This document shows, one piece after another, positions 1 through 15,500 of a stretch of DNA of 64,000 bases (position 1 is the first letter of the stretch; each line of letters begins with the position of its first letter). Location of the stretch: the NCBI GenBank assembly GCA_029582155.1, contig CM055894.1, forward strand, positions 28,557,207 to 28,621,206, written 5' to 3'. The translations under genes were made by a program, and so were the position numbers. The notes beneath the pieces were generated by a model, which was not told where the DNA came from, ran no database searches, and saw nothing but the letters and a program-made list of their open reading frames with translations. The stretch comes from Panopea generosa. Lineage: Eukaryota > Mollusca > Bivalvia > Adapedonta > Hiatellidae.

Positions 1-349
1 CTAACTTTAAGTCGATTACCACCAAAAACAGAAAATGAGCACTATCTGCCTTCTCGCTCTTGTATCAACAGCAAGCGTGCAATTATTTACATGTGCGTCA
101 TTAGAGACGTGTTTAAACCATGTGACTTTGATCGTAAAATATAGATCTATTTATAAAATGCTTACCCTAATATGAAACAATTTTATTAAAATACAAGTTA
201 AAGGTTGATAGTACATAAACTTGATGACTCTACCAAATAGGAGTGAAGCTACTGACTCTTTGTGTTTTATAATTAGCATTATATTAACTGACTTATTTGA
301 TACCAAACGATCGCATTGCCTTTCTAATTGTATTTCTTTACCAATCAAG

Positions 350-501
350 CCGTCACACAGTCACCGTGCAGAGTACAAAACGCGGGAAACTTTCGCAGTT
401 GACTCTACGCCCAGCTCAACGAGAAGATACCGGACTTTATACTTGTTTTGCTAAAAATGCATATGGTTTCGATTCTATGTCAATGTGGCTGACAGTGTTA
501 G
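350..501 (+). CDS. Dscam: Dscam exon: C-terminal half of Ig domain (Ig9 position)
   Basis: Encodes the end of an Ig domain with the E/F-strand signature [16 protein letters not shown], including the second disulfide cysteine, then LTVL. It ends in phase 1 at donor GTATAA. The acceptor is uncertain: AG at 348-349 starts the exon at 350 (used here), while AG at 359-360 would start it at 361. It sits directly before FN3-1, hence Ig9. The upstream half is outside the window. Confidence 0.85.
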
Positions 502-3500
502 GTATAACGGATTTACATTTTTCAATTGTTGTTGTATTTTTTCTTAGTCTTAATAATCAATGTTTAATATTGTTTCAAACTTATATAGCATTTTTTCATA
601 CACCGCAGCATGACGAGAAGACAAAGCAGTCATGTGAATAAAACTGCTCGACCATATATGTATATAATTAAGATTTCTGTTGGACTTAATCTTGGTGTTT
701 TTTTAGTTCAATAGTTATTATTTTGTTTAATCTAAGCCTTCCATTTAGAAATATAATTACATTCAATTATTTTACACACTTATCAACATATGTAAAAGTA
801 TGCAACAATATATTTTGTTATATGACTTTATTTGTGTTGTAAATAAATAAAATATTTAATCACAAAAATAAATCATATCCAAAGATTAATTTACTTTTAA
901 AGCTATAGCATGGTTACGATATTATCTAACATATTATTTAAATACACAAGTTTCGTGTAAGCTTAAAACGAATATTATACATTAACAAATACAATTAATT
1001 AACTTTATTTTCTTCAGAGCCTCCTGACCCTCCGGCAAATCTGACAATTTTAGAAATTCAAAGTCGCTTTGTGGTTCTGAGTTGGTCAAGACCGTTTGAT
1101 GGCAACTCTCCACTCGTCAACTACGTCATAGAATATCAGAACATTGAAGGTAGTAGTAACAATTAACTGTGATGTACGATGTTTTTTGTTTTTTTTGTGA
1201 TATGCTTTAAAATTATTTTAAAATCTCGCAAAGGGATGAAAAAAAAACCTTTAACAATGGATGCATTGAAATTGTTACATTGTGACTAGTAATTATTATA
1301 CAATTTATGTAAAAGTTATTATTGTGCATTGTTAGAACGACACACAAGATTCATAAACGCATTATATAACAAATCGGCAGTAGCAATGCCATAATATCAG
1401 TAACGCAAATATTGAAAAAGTTAAAGATTTTTTATCTAAAAAAATGTGAAAGGTTCGATAAAATACGCCATAAAAGGATCTTGCTGCCCCTACTTCATAT
1501 AATGTTTGTTCCCTATGAATTGTTAGCTTTCCATAGTGCCTGTGATTTTTGGTACATCTTATTTCGTTTCTTTGATGTGTAGTATATGAGATTTGTTTTA
1601 TGTGTGGTGTGGTATTTAATATTTGTTTCCTGTGATATGTTTTAATATAGGATTTGTGTTTTCTTTGGTGCGGTATAATACATGATATTTTTTAATGTGT
1701 TTTTTATGTGTTTTCTATGAGCTGTGGTTTACGATGTTGGCTTTCCGTATTGTTTGTGGTCTGCGGTAATGGCGTGTTTGTTATGTGTAGTATATGATGT
1801 TTGTTTTCTGTGAGATATGGTGTATGCTATGTGTTTGTTCTTATATGTTATAAAATATGATATTTGTTTTCTTTGGTGAAAAGTACATAATTTTTGCCTG
1901 TGATTTGTGGTATATGTAGTTGTGCTTCATTGATGTGTAGTTCATGATTTTAGTTTTCTTTCTGTATTATATGTTATATGATGTTGTTTATCTGTATTAT
2001 ATGTTATATGATGTTGGTGATATGCTATTATATATGGTATTTGTTTTATTTGATGTGTGGCATAAGAAGTTTGTTTTCTGAGATATGTTTTATACGATGT
2101 TTGATTTGTAGTGTATGGTTTGTCTGTAATGTAGTGTCTATGAAATTTGTTTATTTGATGTGTTGTATATGATGTTATTTCTCTGTGATTTGGGGTTAAT
2201 ATGATTTATTTTCTGTTGTTAATGGGTTTTGTTTTCTGTAATATATATCTATGTTTGTTTTCTGTGATAACTTTTATATGAGCGTTGCGCTTTGCGGTAC
2301 ACATAGTTTGTTATCAGTGAATTTTGGGTGTGTTTGAATCGTGTGTGTGGAATGGGGGGGGGGGGGGGGGGGTGCTGTCTTTGACAGATAAAAACGATGA
2401 AAATATAATATTTTAGTGGTATGTAATTCTGAAAAAATGTGAACATAAATAAATCAATGCTAGTTCAAATAACGGAAACAGATAAAGTAACAAATAATGC
2501 ATACCAGAATGCCAAACTTTTGGATAATACATTGTTTCCATTCCCCCGACATTTCATTAGCTCAAATTTAACACTTTATGTTACAAAACTACTCACGTCC
2601 GTCTGAATATTTTATTATCTTTAGTTATGATAGTTTTCGTTAATATAATGTGTTCTCCCATTTGTCTGCATATCCCATTAGCTGAAACATAATTATAATT
2701 ATTTATTACTTGATAAAGTTTCACGAAGAAGGCAATACTGTAATGTAGTGTTGTTGTTAATTTGAATTTATGAAGTTATTCCTTAGATTAACATAACAGT
2801 CAACGCTTTAGAAATGATTTGTTGTCATTGTTTTTTATTTAAGTGGACTAAATATAATTGTGATTTGTTTATGGTCTTTGCATAATCAATTCTGTGTAAT
2901 TTCAGATAATGCAGTTGTTGATGTTTAACACTTCTAAAATAAAATTAACTTTTGCTCACCTTGTATATAATTTGCACTGCTGTATATTTATACTACTAAT
3001 ATACTGTTATAAACTGATAGATTTCTCATTGACAATGCAATAATTTCCTTTCATCGCAAGACGAAGGAGGGCTAGTGGTGGGGGACACATTTGCCCAGTT
3101 TTTTCATAATGAAAAATTATGCACCATATGATGTGTGCATTTTCTTAAGTAACAATACTAATTATGTAAAGTTAATTGATAACAGTACATACCACCTGTT
3201 CGTTCTCATTATTTGTAACGTATGCAATACTTTATTAATTAAGTAATTTCATAATATAGCATTTCGCTGCAAATTATAAAAGGACCTATAACTGGCTCGA
3301 TATACAATCACTTGATAAACGACAATTGTATTAACTAACAATTGGATGAGTGTAATTGTTCTGTTTTGAATATTTAACAGTTTTAACATATGTTTTTCTT
3401 ATAAACACATTAACATGTTTCCAATATTGATATGGATGTACTAGCTTTCAAATTATACTGGTCAAGGCTGAGTATTTTTGGTGGGAAAATATTGTCACCT

Positions 3501-6500
3501 TATTGGCAAATTACAAACACTATTATTAATATGGACATTAATATGCGAAGTGTTTTGAAACAGGTGAACAACGAGGACCGATAAGAAACATGAATGTAAG
3601 CGGCGATTCCCTGACAGCGACTTTAGACAACCTGCATCCTTCCTTTCTGTATAACATACGCATACGTGCCAACAACTCCATCGGTCTGGGACTAACCAGT
3701 CACCAGGTGTCCGCTAAACTATTGGAAGAAGGTACAGTGTTCGTTACATCCTTTTAGAATGCTGTGTATACCTAAACATGACATAAAAGTATATTTAAAA
3801 GGATTTTCTAACTGGATCTACACGCCCACGTTTTATTGAAATAGTCCTCGAATAAATTGCATTTTTATAAGCCACGTGATTTAACTTTGATTTCGATTTT
3901 TAGAAAAGATTTTTTTTTAACTTTACCACTCCAATTAAAATATTTTGTCCCATATCAACGGATTTGAAGGTCAAAATCATGTATTTGTTATTAATCAATG
4001 ATAATGTATTATGCTCTTTTTTAATGAATTTTATTTTTAGACATTTACAGCAATTTTACTTTTCACACTGTCTTAAGATATCTAAACATAATTATTACAA
4101 GTTTATATTTGCCCAATATTTGTGTCAAGAAATTGAAATAAAGGGAACTGAAATGGTGTATTTCATTCAGTTTTTAATGTATCGTTACATTCCTTCAAAA
4201 AATGCTTAAATTTGAAGATTTTCTTACTTTTAAATGCACAAACATATTTTAGTATAATATCATTGTCAACATTTTTGTGATCGTCTTTATGTTTTACAGT
4301 GCCTAGCGGACCACCGACGGACGTTGAGGTCAAGGCCATTGGCTCACAGAAACTACAAGTTACGTGGAAGGTAATATCATATAAATAGTTTGATTAAAAC
4401 CCTGTCAGTGTTACAGAATCCGATATAACGTCCTTAAATAGTTGTATTAGCAAACAAGTTCCTCTGTCATCCATTAAAGTTTAAATTCCAATAAAATGTA
4501 TTTACAATATACACCTCTAAGTAAATACAGATATGAAATATGTGCTGAAGAAGTATTTAACGTTTAATGATGTAAACGTTTTTTGGGTTTTTTTCACAGC
4601 CTCCTGCATTAAAAGAACGAAACGGAGTTATCAAAGGTTATTTTGTTGGTTACAAGGAAACTCAGTCTACAGCACAGTTTCAGTTTATTGCAAAGGACGT
4701 CAATCCTGATGATGAAGACCCCGAAGGAGTTGTGTCGATATTTATCTCCAACCTGAAGAAGTTTACAGAATATACAGTTAACGTGAAGAGCAACAATAAA
4801 GAGGGAATGGGTCCCGCATCGCCTGATATCGATGTATCCACACTGGAAGATGGTAAGTAAGCGTTTGATAAGGTTGGCTAAATTGACAATATCTGATAAA
4901 GGGGTCCCACGGAAGCAAAGAATGCAACCAAGAAAGACAATAGTAAACCCAGATTGACTGTTTCTGTTCGAGCGAGTATAATACGTCAGGCGTTTTCCTT
5001 TTGTGTTTAATGTGTGGGGTGGAGTGGTTATTATTGTTTGATGTTCAAGAAAATATTTAAAGTATCTTTAAGTGAAGATATTACGGCGTAATGAATTGTA
5101 ATTTAGTTTCATGTTTTACTTATTAGTTGAATTAGGATTTCTTGGGCATTTTGTAACTTTATATGAAAGCCACTACAACAATAGATTTGAACATTTCATA
5201 TTTTACAAATGAGTTTAAAGTAGGAGCAAGATGTTGGGACTAGACTACGTTAGTTGTTTAAAATAATTTTTTTTTCAAATGAGAGTACTTACAGAAATAA
5301 ATGCTTCGACACGATAAAGGCTGTCTAATGAATTTTATGAAATTGATAATTAAGTTTTATGAAATAATATATGTAAACTCTTGATCTATTATCACCACAA
5401 CTGCAACCCTCTCATTATAGTTCCTAGTCAGCCACCAGAGGGCGTACATGCCTATGCGCTTAGTTCACAGAGCATCAAGGTAGTATGGGGACCACCTCCC
5501 CTTTTCACACTGCATGGCGTTTTACAAGGTTACAAGGTTCTATATAAACCTGTACGGAAGGACGAAGGTACGATATGGTGAAAATGTCATGTTTCATAAA
5601 TAAAAACTGTTCAATTAATTTATATCGTTTTTCATAGTTTATCAAAAGTGTGTTAACATAATGACATACCTTTTGTCGAACCCTATTGTATTATTTGATC
5701 TGGTAACATAATTGTATAACTATGGTCACATATACGTAACGACTTTGGGATATTGAGTATATTTTCTATCCAAGATCTATCATTTTTATCGGTTTGTGTA
5801 ACAAAATCATTGTCTATCGCAATTAATTTGTTAAATTGAACAAAAGATGTAAGTAATTCTTGTCTTGGGTTATCATCCATGTGTTGATGAATTGATACAA
5901 TAACCATACTATAATTTGTAGCTTAAGTGGCATTAACTTTAACTTAAAGATAAATCAAATTAACCCTTAAACATTTAATCACACATGTTATAATCACTTC
6001 CTTTATCGTTCCATTTGGTGAATTTCAACTTGCACTATTGCTTAAAAAATCACATCATAACTAAATGTTAATAAAATTTTAGAATGTTTACAAATACATG
6101 TCAAAATAACCTAAACAACAAAAAAAGTTAAATAAATATGAAGTTTTAATTTCAAAGTCCATATATTAATTTCTAATCTTTAACTGCAGATGAGACAGAT
6201 GCCAACTTTGTGAGATCAACTATTCTCGAGGTGACGATTGACAACCTGGAAAAATACACTAATTATAGTATCCAGGTACTCGCATTCACACGTAAAGGGG
6301 AAGGAGTACGGAATAATCCAATCTTTGTACGAACAATGGAAGATGGTAAGTGTATTGTTGCCATGGTGTGCATGACGTAACTCATCTACAGAATTAAACG
6401 AACATAACTTTTATCGAGTGACTACTACTTGTATATGACAATGCTTACTAGACGAATTTTAATACAATAGGTGAATGAAGCTTAGCAATATATCCGATCA

Positions 6501-9500
6501 ACATAAACGAGTTAATTGTAAATTAGATTAAACGCATAAAACATTTGCATACCATTACATTATAAAGTTTAACATTTTATTGTCAACACTGATGTTAAGT
6601 TTTCACAGTTAACATTGAACTTCATTTAAGTTATATGGTTATGCAATGTACTTGAATTATAGTTCCTGGGCGACCATCTGGAATTAAAGCTCTACCTGTT
6701 AACAACGGAAGTGTAATAGTATCATGGCAACCGCCAAACAATCCAAACGGCAACCTCACCAAATATAGTCTTTACTACAGTAACACGTCGGCTACGGCAC
6801 AGGTAAGAAGTTCAACACATACGAAATTAATTGAACTAGACATTTATTTGAAAAGTTTATCACAATGTTTATATCGGAACAGAACATTGATAAAACATCA
6901 TATCATTTATCGGGCACTTTAATTATAATGTGAAGGGCGTGTTTTAGTGGTAAAGCATATGGCCCAAAATCTAATGTTTGTGTGTGGTGTCTTTGGGCAA
7001 AACATTTTACCCGCATATGATAAATACTGGCTCTGTCAAAGAAAACGTTAAGTGTGACTTGTCACAATCGATGCAAAATTAACGGCATCTAAACCGAGAC
7101 AATTGCAATCACGTACTGAATGTCGTTTTCTCTTGGTCACTGACAACATATCTCCGAAGTTCTTCCACATTGGCAACCTTTCTTAATTCATTCTTCATTA
7201 GCTTATCTGATCCTAAAATGTCATGTTGACTATCAGTTATTGCTTTTCTCTCAGGAAGTCAGTTGCTGTAGGGCGCCAGTTGAATTAGTTTGATGCAGTA
7301 CGCTTATCTTTAACAGTGCTTTTTTAAAATAAGCGCCATGATCAAATATGGCTAATTAGTCATTTGCATTATTACAACACTCGGTTCTAACTTTTTAAAA
7401 TGGTTTACATTTCATATTTGATTCGAGTAGATTGTTTGTGTTTTCCTTGGGTTCGTTGTCCGTCCGTTTCTGTTGTGTACATTTTAACACCCGCACTCTC
7501 ATTTTATCTTGACCAAACTTACACTGTAGTTATCTCGGTTTGGTAATATGGCCCTTCAATAGTCAAGAAGATATAATCTGGTATTTGCCATCGCACAATC
7601 GCATTCGTTCATTTATTACAGTCCAGGTGAATAAAAAATACTTAACATTATTTAACATTTTTATTTTATAAAATAATATATATATATATATATATACATA
7701 TATTATCTTACAAAGGCTAATGACTTTCCTTATCGGTGTATTTCTGTCCGAGCACAAATGGGATCTGTCATCATAATGGTACCTCCATTGTTGATTTTAT
7801 CGTTCTGTGTGAGACGATCAATGGACACGATAAATTGCAATTTGTCTGATTTAAGCCTGGTTGATGATTAAACGAGTTATTGAAATATTCTGAAATGCAT
7901 CGTTAAGTTTCATTTCAATATTAGTATTGCATTACATATATTATTACACATTCTTATTTTAATATTAAAGGGTTCACACTTTAGTATAGTACACACGTCA
8001 CTTTTAGTAATATTGAACGCAATATTCTCATGCATTGTACAATGTTACCGTCCTTTCGCAAGTAACTTGTCAATTTTCTCGTAAAAACAGTTTGGCACAG
8101 ACTGGGCTCGAACTCAGCAATGAAATGTAAACGTTTTTGAGACAGCGCCATGGACCAATCGTCTACGAAGGACACGTATCCATATTCTGTTTGCTGTGAT
8201 ACTCACCCTTTAAGAGACCACCTTTGCCATTGACTGTAATGTGTGCCATGTTCGTGCTTGTAGCCATTAATTGTTAGACGGCATAAGTATGCGTATCTAA
8301 ATAACAGCACTCAACGTCACACCTGCAACACGATTGACGTCTTTGAACATGTTCCTGTGTGTTTTATACCATCACGTAGACAAAGAGTCGCAGTCTGATC
8401 TAGCAAATTATGACAATTGTCTTCCTTTGCCATTTACTAAATTGATACATTATGAAATGTCCAGGAACGTGCTAAATAAAACAATTCAAAAACGTAGAAT
8501 CCTACTTCATACTGTCATCGTCATCATGCAACAGTCCAACAATTAATGGATATTTCACATACATCTTACTCGTTAGCCATCAATTTGGATTGCAGTGTGT
8601 CTGGATTGTGTTACAGGAAATGAGACTGGAGGTGGCACCAAGGGAGACAAGTTACATGATACATGACCTTGAAGCTAATATCAGTTACTGGGTGAGAGTG
8701 ACAGCCAGTACTAGAATGGGCGATGGGGAAAGTACACAGATTGTCACCGTAATTCCCGTAAACAAGGGTAAGTTTCGGCATCATGAGAATGACCTAGGTA
8801 TTCATTTGTGTTGACAACCAACATATCTGTTTCTCATGTTTTTTTCTAATATATTTTTCTGTGAAACTTTTCAAAGCATGTGTATCTTATAGAAATGATA
8901 ATGCCCTTTTGTACTGAAGGAAGAAAATGACATGTCTTACAACCCGACTCGAGGTTATCACTTCCTAACAAGAAATAGTTCTGGTGGAAAATTTGCCCTT
9001 ATAGTAAAGAAATATTCAACATGTATCATTTAATCTACATATAACATTACATTTTCAAGTGACTTCGCATCGATGTTATGCGTAGAGCAGATACCGGTTT
9101 AACAAACAATTTCTCGTTATTGTACTTATATACATATAACTTTCAATATACTCTTAAATTACTGGACGGTTTTAAAAACTGCTAAAACATAGATACAAAT
9201 TTGCAAAATAACTTCAACTGCGATTTTTCTTACTTAAGACTATACACTAAAAGGGAATTTATCAGGATTTTTCAAAAGTTAAAATTGGCTATAATATTTT
9301 CCCCACTATATAATGCCTATACGTGTATTTACTCATTGACACCGTAATACCAAAATATATCTATTTGAACATGCCAAATTAATATAATGGAATGGGGTTT
9401 CCTTACTTGGGCTACGCGCCTAGGTTAGACTAAAATAGATTTCCCGCTTAAAATTGCAACATATTTTATGACGTATTAAATGAGTCACGTGGTTTCAGTT

Positions 9501-12500
9501 TGATTTCAGTTTGATCCGTTTTTACACGTAGTAAAAATTGTTTCATCATAGAAACAGTCCGAATGACGATTTGAATATTGTCTACCAGTATTTAAATGCT
9601 GTCTAATTTAAGAACGAGGATTACAACTCCGATTTAAATAGCGAATTAAGTCACATTTTGGTAGATGTGACGTACTAAGTCATTCAGATTTGATTTATTA
9701 ATGGTAATGAGATATATTTTAAAAAATTTAAAAATGTCATATTTTTTAAGACATTTTTAGTGTTTTTTCCTGATATACTCCCTTTAATGTTAATAATAAT
9801 TTACACATGTATGTGATATATTACAGCACCGGCAAAGATCACAAGTTTCTCTCGTGAGCTCGTTGCTTCGTGGAAAGACAATATTCTTCTACCGTGCGAG
9901 GCAGTCGGTGAACCTGACCCGGACATAGCATGGCTTACTAGGTAAGCTTGTATGGACATTGTTGATGTTGTTGTTGTTTTTATGTTGTTGTTTTTTTGTT
10001 GTTGTTGGATATGTTTGGGTGGTAGGGGGTTGGGGTTGTCATTATTCGAAATTATTTTAGATGTAAGCTGAGGAACCGAATTAAAAATATATCATTTACG
10101 ATTCACATATATCATTTTAGGGTAAAACACACAAAAATCAAATCATATATTTTGCGTTTAATATTCAAGGTTACGCATAATGAAATCGTCTGATAAACCA
10201 ACACCCTAATACACATAATTCGTTTACTAATCAAAATGGAGAAACCAGACGAATAAATATTGTACAAAATATGTTGTCGTATTTAAGGCAAATTATCAAT
10301 ATAAAATATATATGTTTCTAATATATAATAATTATTCACAGACATGGAATCATTATGAACAGTGACAGACGTAAAATTCTGGAGAATGGTTCCCTATATT
10401 TAGAAGCTGTCATTGGTACCGATGCTGCAAATTACACGTGTAAAGCTGAGAACCAGTTTGGGAGTGACATCATTACATACAGTATAAGTGTTCAAGGTAA
10501 CATTGCTGCTAACATTGGCGTCAACTTTTTAATCAAGCACTCATTAATATACGCACTGCATAACCGGCTATTCTGACGTCTATTGGATAAGTAACCAGTT
10601 GTAAAATCAGGAGACGCTACTTAGCGAAGGTGTTGTTTTACTTCTGTTTACAGATATACCATGTAAAGATAGCTAACATTTTAATACAGTAAGTTATCAA
10701 TATAAACTATATATAAACTATTTCCAAATAATAGGTTTACCATTTATTTTAATCAACAGCAATAAAAAAAGAAATAAACTACCGCTATAAAGTGTCTCTC
10801 AATTAAACAACTGGGTCATTAACCGGGCTTCATGCCAAAAAACATAACCCTGCTTATGTCGTCGTGATCAAGCTTTGCAGTGTTGATCACCGCTTAAATG
10901 AGCATACGCGAGAGGGACTACTTTTTATTCATCGAATTTCTTTTCGTTATGTATTTTATATATGCAAGCAGAAACGCATCAAACAATAAAAAACATATTG
11001 CGGACATTTTATTATTAATTTTTTTAAAAATGTTGTATGAAATAGACCAAACGCTACAATTATATAAATCGAATTAGGTCGGCGTATGAATATTTATTAA
11101 AGCCAGGTTAACGATACTTCCAAGAAATTTGATTTTACAAACGGATGTCATGATATAAACCTGTTATACAGTGTGATATAGTGAGACATGTAATTATCAT
11201 AAAACATGTACTGGTTTGACAAATAAATGTTTCACTTTATGAAATCTTATTTATGCAAAATGATTAAAATGTGTTTAATTCTGACGTCAAATTAACTTCT
11301 TAATCTTTAATTACTGTAGGACAATTATTCGGAGAGCTCATGGTCCATATGTTTTATTACTCAATGGCTATTCTTGTGTTCAGAACTGTCTGTGTGTTAT
11401 CATATAACATAGTGCTGAGAGCAATTTTGAGACCATTATGCGCTCAACTGTTTTATTCTTTTTATATATTATTCATTTTATTTTTTTTTTATTTTCTTTA
11501 ATTGTTTACAAGTGACATGTGATTCGATTGATAGAAGTTGACAAAAACAACCTAACAATTTTGAGATTTCAAATAAAAGTATTGTCAAAAGAAAAACAAT
11601 AACTTTCCCTTTAAAGATAAATGACTAAAGTGTAATGTCCTTTTTAATAGAAACTTGTTCTAGACAAATATCTACCTTTAAACTTATAAATTTAAATACA
11701 CGAATTGCGACATATACTCATAAACATTTATCTAACATTCTAAATGTATCTAATCGTAAAGAACTATGTCGTAAAGGCGTAAGAATAAGTGGTCCTAGTG
11801 CAATATATATATAATTATATTATATGGTTTAAAATAGTTTGAAAATAGATTGTCTTCAATTTCGCATTCAGTCCCTTTGCAATGATCCCTTTGAAGGGAT
11901 TCCCATCATGCCAACGCACACATTTGTACAAATGGAACGGCATATTTTAAACAACACGTTAACCGTTATAGTTATATCTCGGAGAATACATGTCTTTACA
12001 TTTGTTTTGCCGCTGAAGAGCAATTACTAGTAAATGTTTTTTTCTTTGTAATAAATTAAACGTATTGTAATAATAGCATTACTATTTTAATATTAAAGCG
12101 TTATTAACGTTTTGTCTTCATGCAGTATAAACTATGTATGTGACTACAAAGCGTATGTGTAAAGAACATACTCTATATCCTTGAACATACATTCATATTT
12201 ATTAAAGTACAGGCGATACATGCACATGGTTAAATTAACATTTTATATACGCAAAATGTAATGCTGTTTTCGGGATATAACTATTATATAAAATGATTTA
12301 TCACTGTTTACTGATACAGCAAATATTCAAAGATCGTACCATGCATACGTAGAATATATAACAGTTTCCATTTGCCGATGTTAAATAAAAGAAATTTGAT
12401 TTATTATTACGCAATGTTGGTGCTTTTTCGTTGATAAGTACAATGGGATCCGTCTTTACATTTGCTTATCCAATAAATACTTAATAAATAACTTTAAATG

Positions 12501-15500
12501 TGTTTTGTGTTATCCTTATACATATACAATTGTCAATATAGCTTGAATGGAAAGTGTGATAACAAAAATTGCTTATTTTTTTTATATGTTTACAAAAGCA
12601 AGCAAATAAAAACATGCTTACTTGTACAAGCACCATTTATATATATATATTGCTAATGTTTTAATATTTTGCCTTTTGCACAGTGGATACAAATTCAAAA
12701 AGTAAGTTGCATGCTGCTTTGTGACACGTTTCTGTTATCCAAATTAGTATATAGTATAGTATCACGTTGCCCTTTGTGATGGTAACCAGTGTGTTATTTG
12801 CAGAAACCTGCTTCTTGGTATAACGTTTTTCTTTGTGCCCGCTGTTATCGTCGTTTGCTTAGCATAAAAAATGATATCAAATTCGATACACTCCTGTATA
12901 ACGTATACTTTACTTGTTTGGTATTTCACTGCGTGCTTTGCACAAAGTGGTATGAATAACATTAATGATTGTACATGGGTATCTACTTCATTTTGAATTT
13001 GTGAATATCGGTAGCTTAAGAATATGATTCATTTTTTTGCCGAGTTTCGTGAATGTAATATAAATTTAGTAGGAATGAGAAGGGCTATTCTAACACTCTT
13101 CCGAAATCTCTTGTGATTTCATTGGTTGGTGCTCTTAGATTTACAGGAATCAAAAACTGCATATACCGTCGATAAAATCACCAGGTTTTCGCGTTCTATG
13201 TATTACTACGATATTTGTTTACAACGTCACCGAAACCGTGTAAACAGTAACATCTTTGTCGGTTTTAATTATTTTTATTTGAAAAATGTTAAAACTATAA
13301 AAATATATCAAATATTTGGAACAGCTCGGCGATTTAGTTTGATTTTTACCTGAAACTATTTTTGTAGCGCATCATTTGCTGATATGCGTCATTCAGTGTC
13401 ATCGTTAAAAAAATTGCGACCATTAAAAGGCGGGGCGGTAACTAATGGGTAGAGTGTTTGCCGCTCACTCCAGAGGTTGCGGGTTCGATCCCCCGGTCGA
13501 CCCGATACCTCTCACAAAACAACACTCAGTACTGGTTCTTCCCAGGAAGCGGACTCGAGAGCAATTCAAATAAGCTCTAAGCTTTCATCGCAATCGAGCT
13601 CAAATAAATTGGTATAAATTAAAAAAAATCGCATATACGGTTGCATATTTCAAAATTACAGTAGACTTAACCCTATATAAGTCACATAACTCACATCTGC
13701 AAAAACAGCTTTCTTACAATATAGTAGTCGATTTATTATCTTCGTATTTGATATTTGTGCTGTGACATGCTATGTATAATATATATTTTCTTCATCATTT
13801 TTTATCATTCGCTTATGGTTATATTATAAGGTCGACTTAATAACTAAGTAGAAAAAGAAATGTATTTTTCATGATTTAGTTATCTGCTTCGTTGTTTCAT
13901 CTGATCTTAGTTTATTAGTAAAACTCAAATATTAGCTTATTAAGCTTACAGCTTACTTAATCAGCTCTGCAATTTCCTGTGTAGAAACTGTACTGAGTAT
14001 TGTATTGTTTTTGAGATGTCGTCGGGTCGAGCATGGAATAGATCCCATGACCTTTAATGTGAGTGACAAGCATTTTATCCACCGCATTACTGTCCTGTTT
14101 TATTCCAAAGAATATCATACATTTAAAACTGTGTGCTATGTCTGGTTGATGTTATTGTTTAAATCATCACGTTTTAAGCATTTAAGCGACATTCTTTTTA
14201 TTTATGATTTTTTTTATAAAATAATTATCAAAATGAGCTTATATGTGTATTCTGTTTGTTGTAATATTATTACAAACTATAATATAAAGTGAATGCATTC
14301 TGTTTGTTGTAATATTATTACAAACTATAATATAAAGTGAATGTATTCTGTTTGTTGTAATATTATCACAAACTATAATATAAAGTGAATCGGTCACTGC
14401 TGTCACAAAAGTAATGTATTGACCACACTGGCGTTTCATTACCGCATATGTTACCAATGTTAACAAAAATAACCAATATGATATACAATTAAGTGACTAT
14501 CATGTTCATACTCCGGACAATTAAGAACTATATAATGCATTCATAAAATCCAGTTTAAATTTAAACATGTTCTCAACAATACTACATGTAACTATAATAA
14601 TTAATTTAAGTATGCTGTCAGGCTAAACTAATGATGATTGACAAAACGTGTTATCAAATAGTGTTGGTGTTTCCGTCCTGTAACAGTGGAAATAACCGCC
14701 GCAACATAAATCAACACATTCTCAATTGTTTGGTTCCAGCTCCACCGAAAGCACCCATATTGTCGATAGCAGCAGTGACGTCATCAACCATTCAAGTTAA
14801 CTGGTTATCGGGTAGTAATGGCGGCAGCCCAATATCAGGTAATACCCTAGCAACAGTTAACACGAATATAAAATGCATTTCTCTAACTGTTTTTATTTTT
14901 ATTTTATCTAGCTTGCTATATACATAGACCGATATAAAAAACGAATATGTGACCACACACACCTGCAATACGCCAATAACACTTCATTTTACGAACATAA
15001 TAATCCAATATTAAAATATTTTACCCCGATAATTGCAGTTGTTTCATAATTTAGAGCATCATTTGACATACGAAGTAGAATTACAATCCAGTTTTATAGC
15101 ATTAAGTCATGTTATTATGCAATAAGTTGATAGTAACAGTTCTGCATATATCACGCGTTCTTGTAATTTTACTTCAATAAGTGCAGTTTAGCTGCGTTTT
15201 CTCCAAAGACAAAAGCAACCGTAATATACAGCTTACTTTTCTTACGACAAAATCTTATGATGTACGTCGCTATAAAAACGAGATATTCCTGCACTTTAAT
15301 ATTCCTTAATTCAAGTATATGTAAACGAAATGTTTGTTATTTGAAAGCAGCAGACGACAGCGTTTCATCATCACCTTCTTCTTCTTCACACGGTAAAAAT
15401 AACGCTAACATTAATTTTGAATTAGAATTAACAAAATATTAACAAATCAAAATGTAAATATTTGCCAAATTGTGTTGTGGAAGGTGACTGTATACATCAA

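Larger units (their letters stand above)
10497..14739 (+). other. 4.2-kb Dscam intron between Ig10 and FN3-5
   Basis: Largest intron except the one between FN3-6 and TM plus the terminal ones. It is AT-rich and holds a SINE at about 13,429-13,625 and a 48-bp repeat at 14,243-14,390. I found no further Ig- or FN3-like exon in it on the plus strand. Confidence 0.7.
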
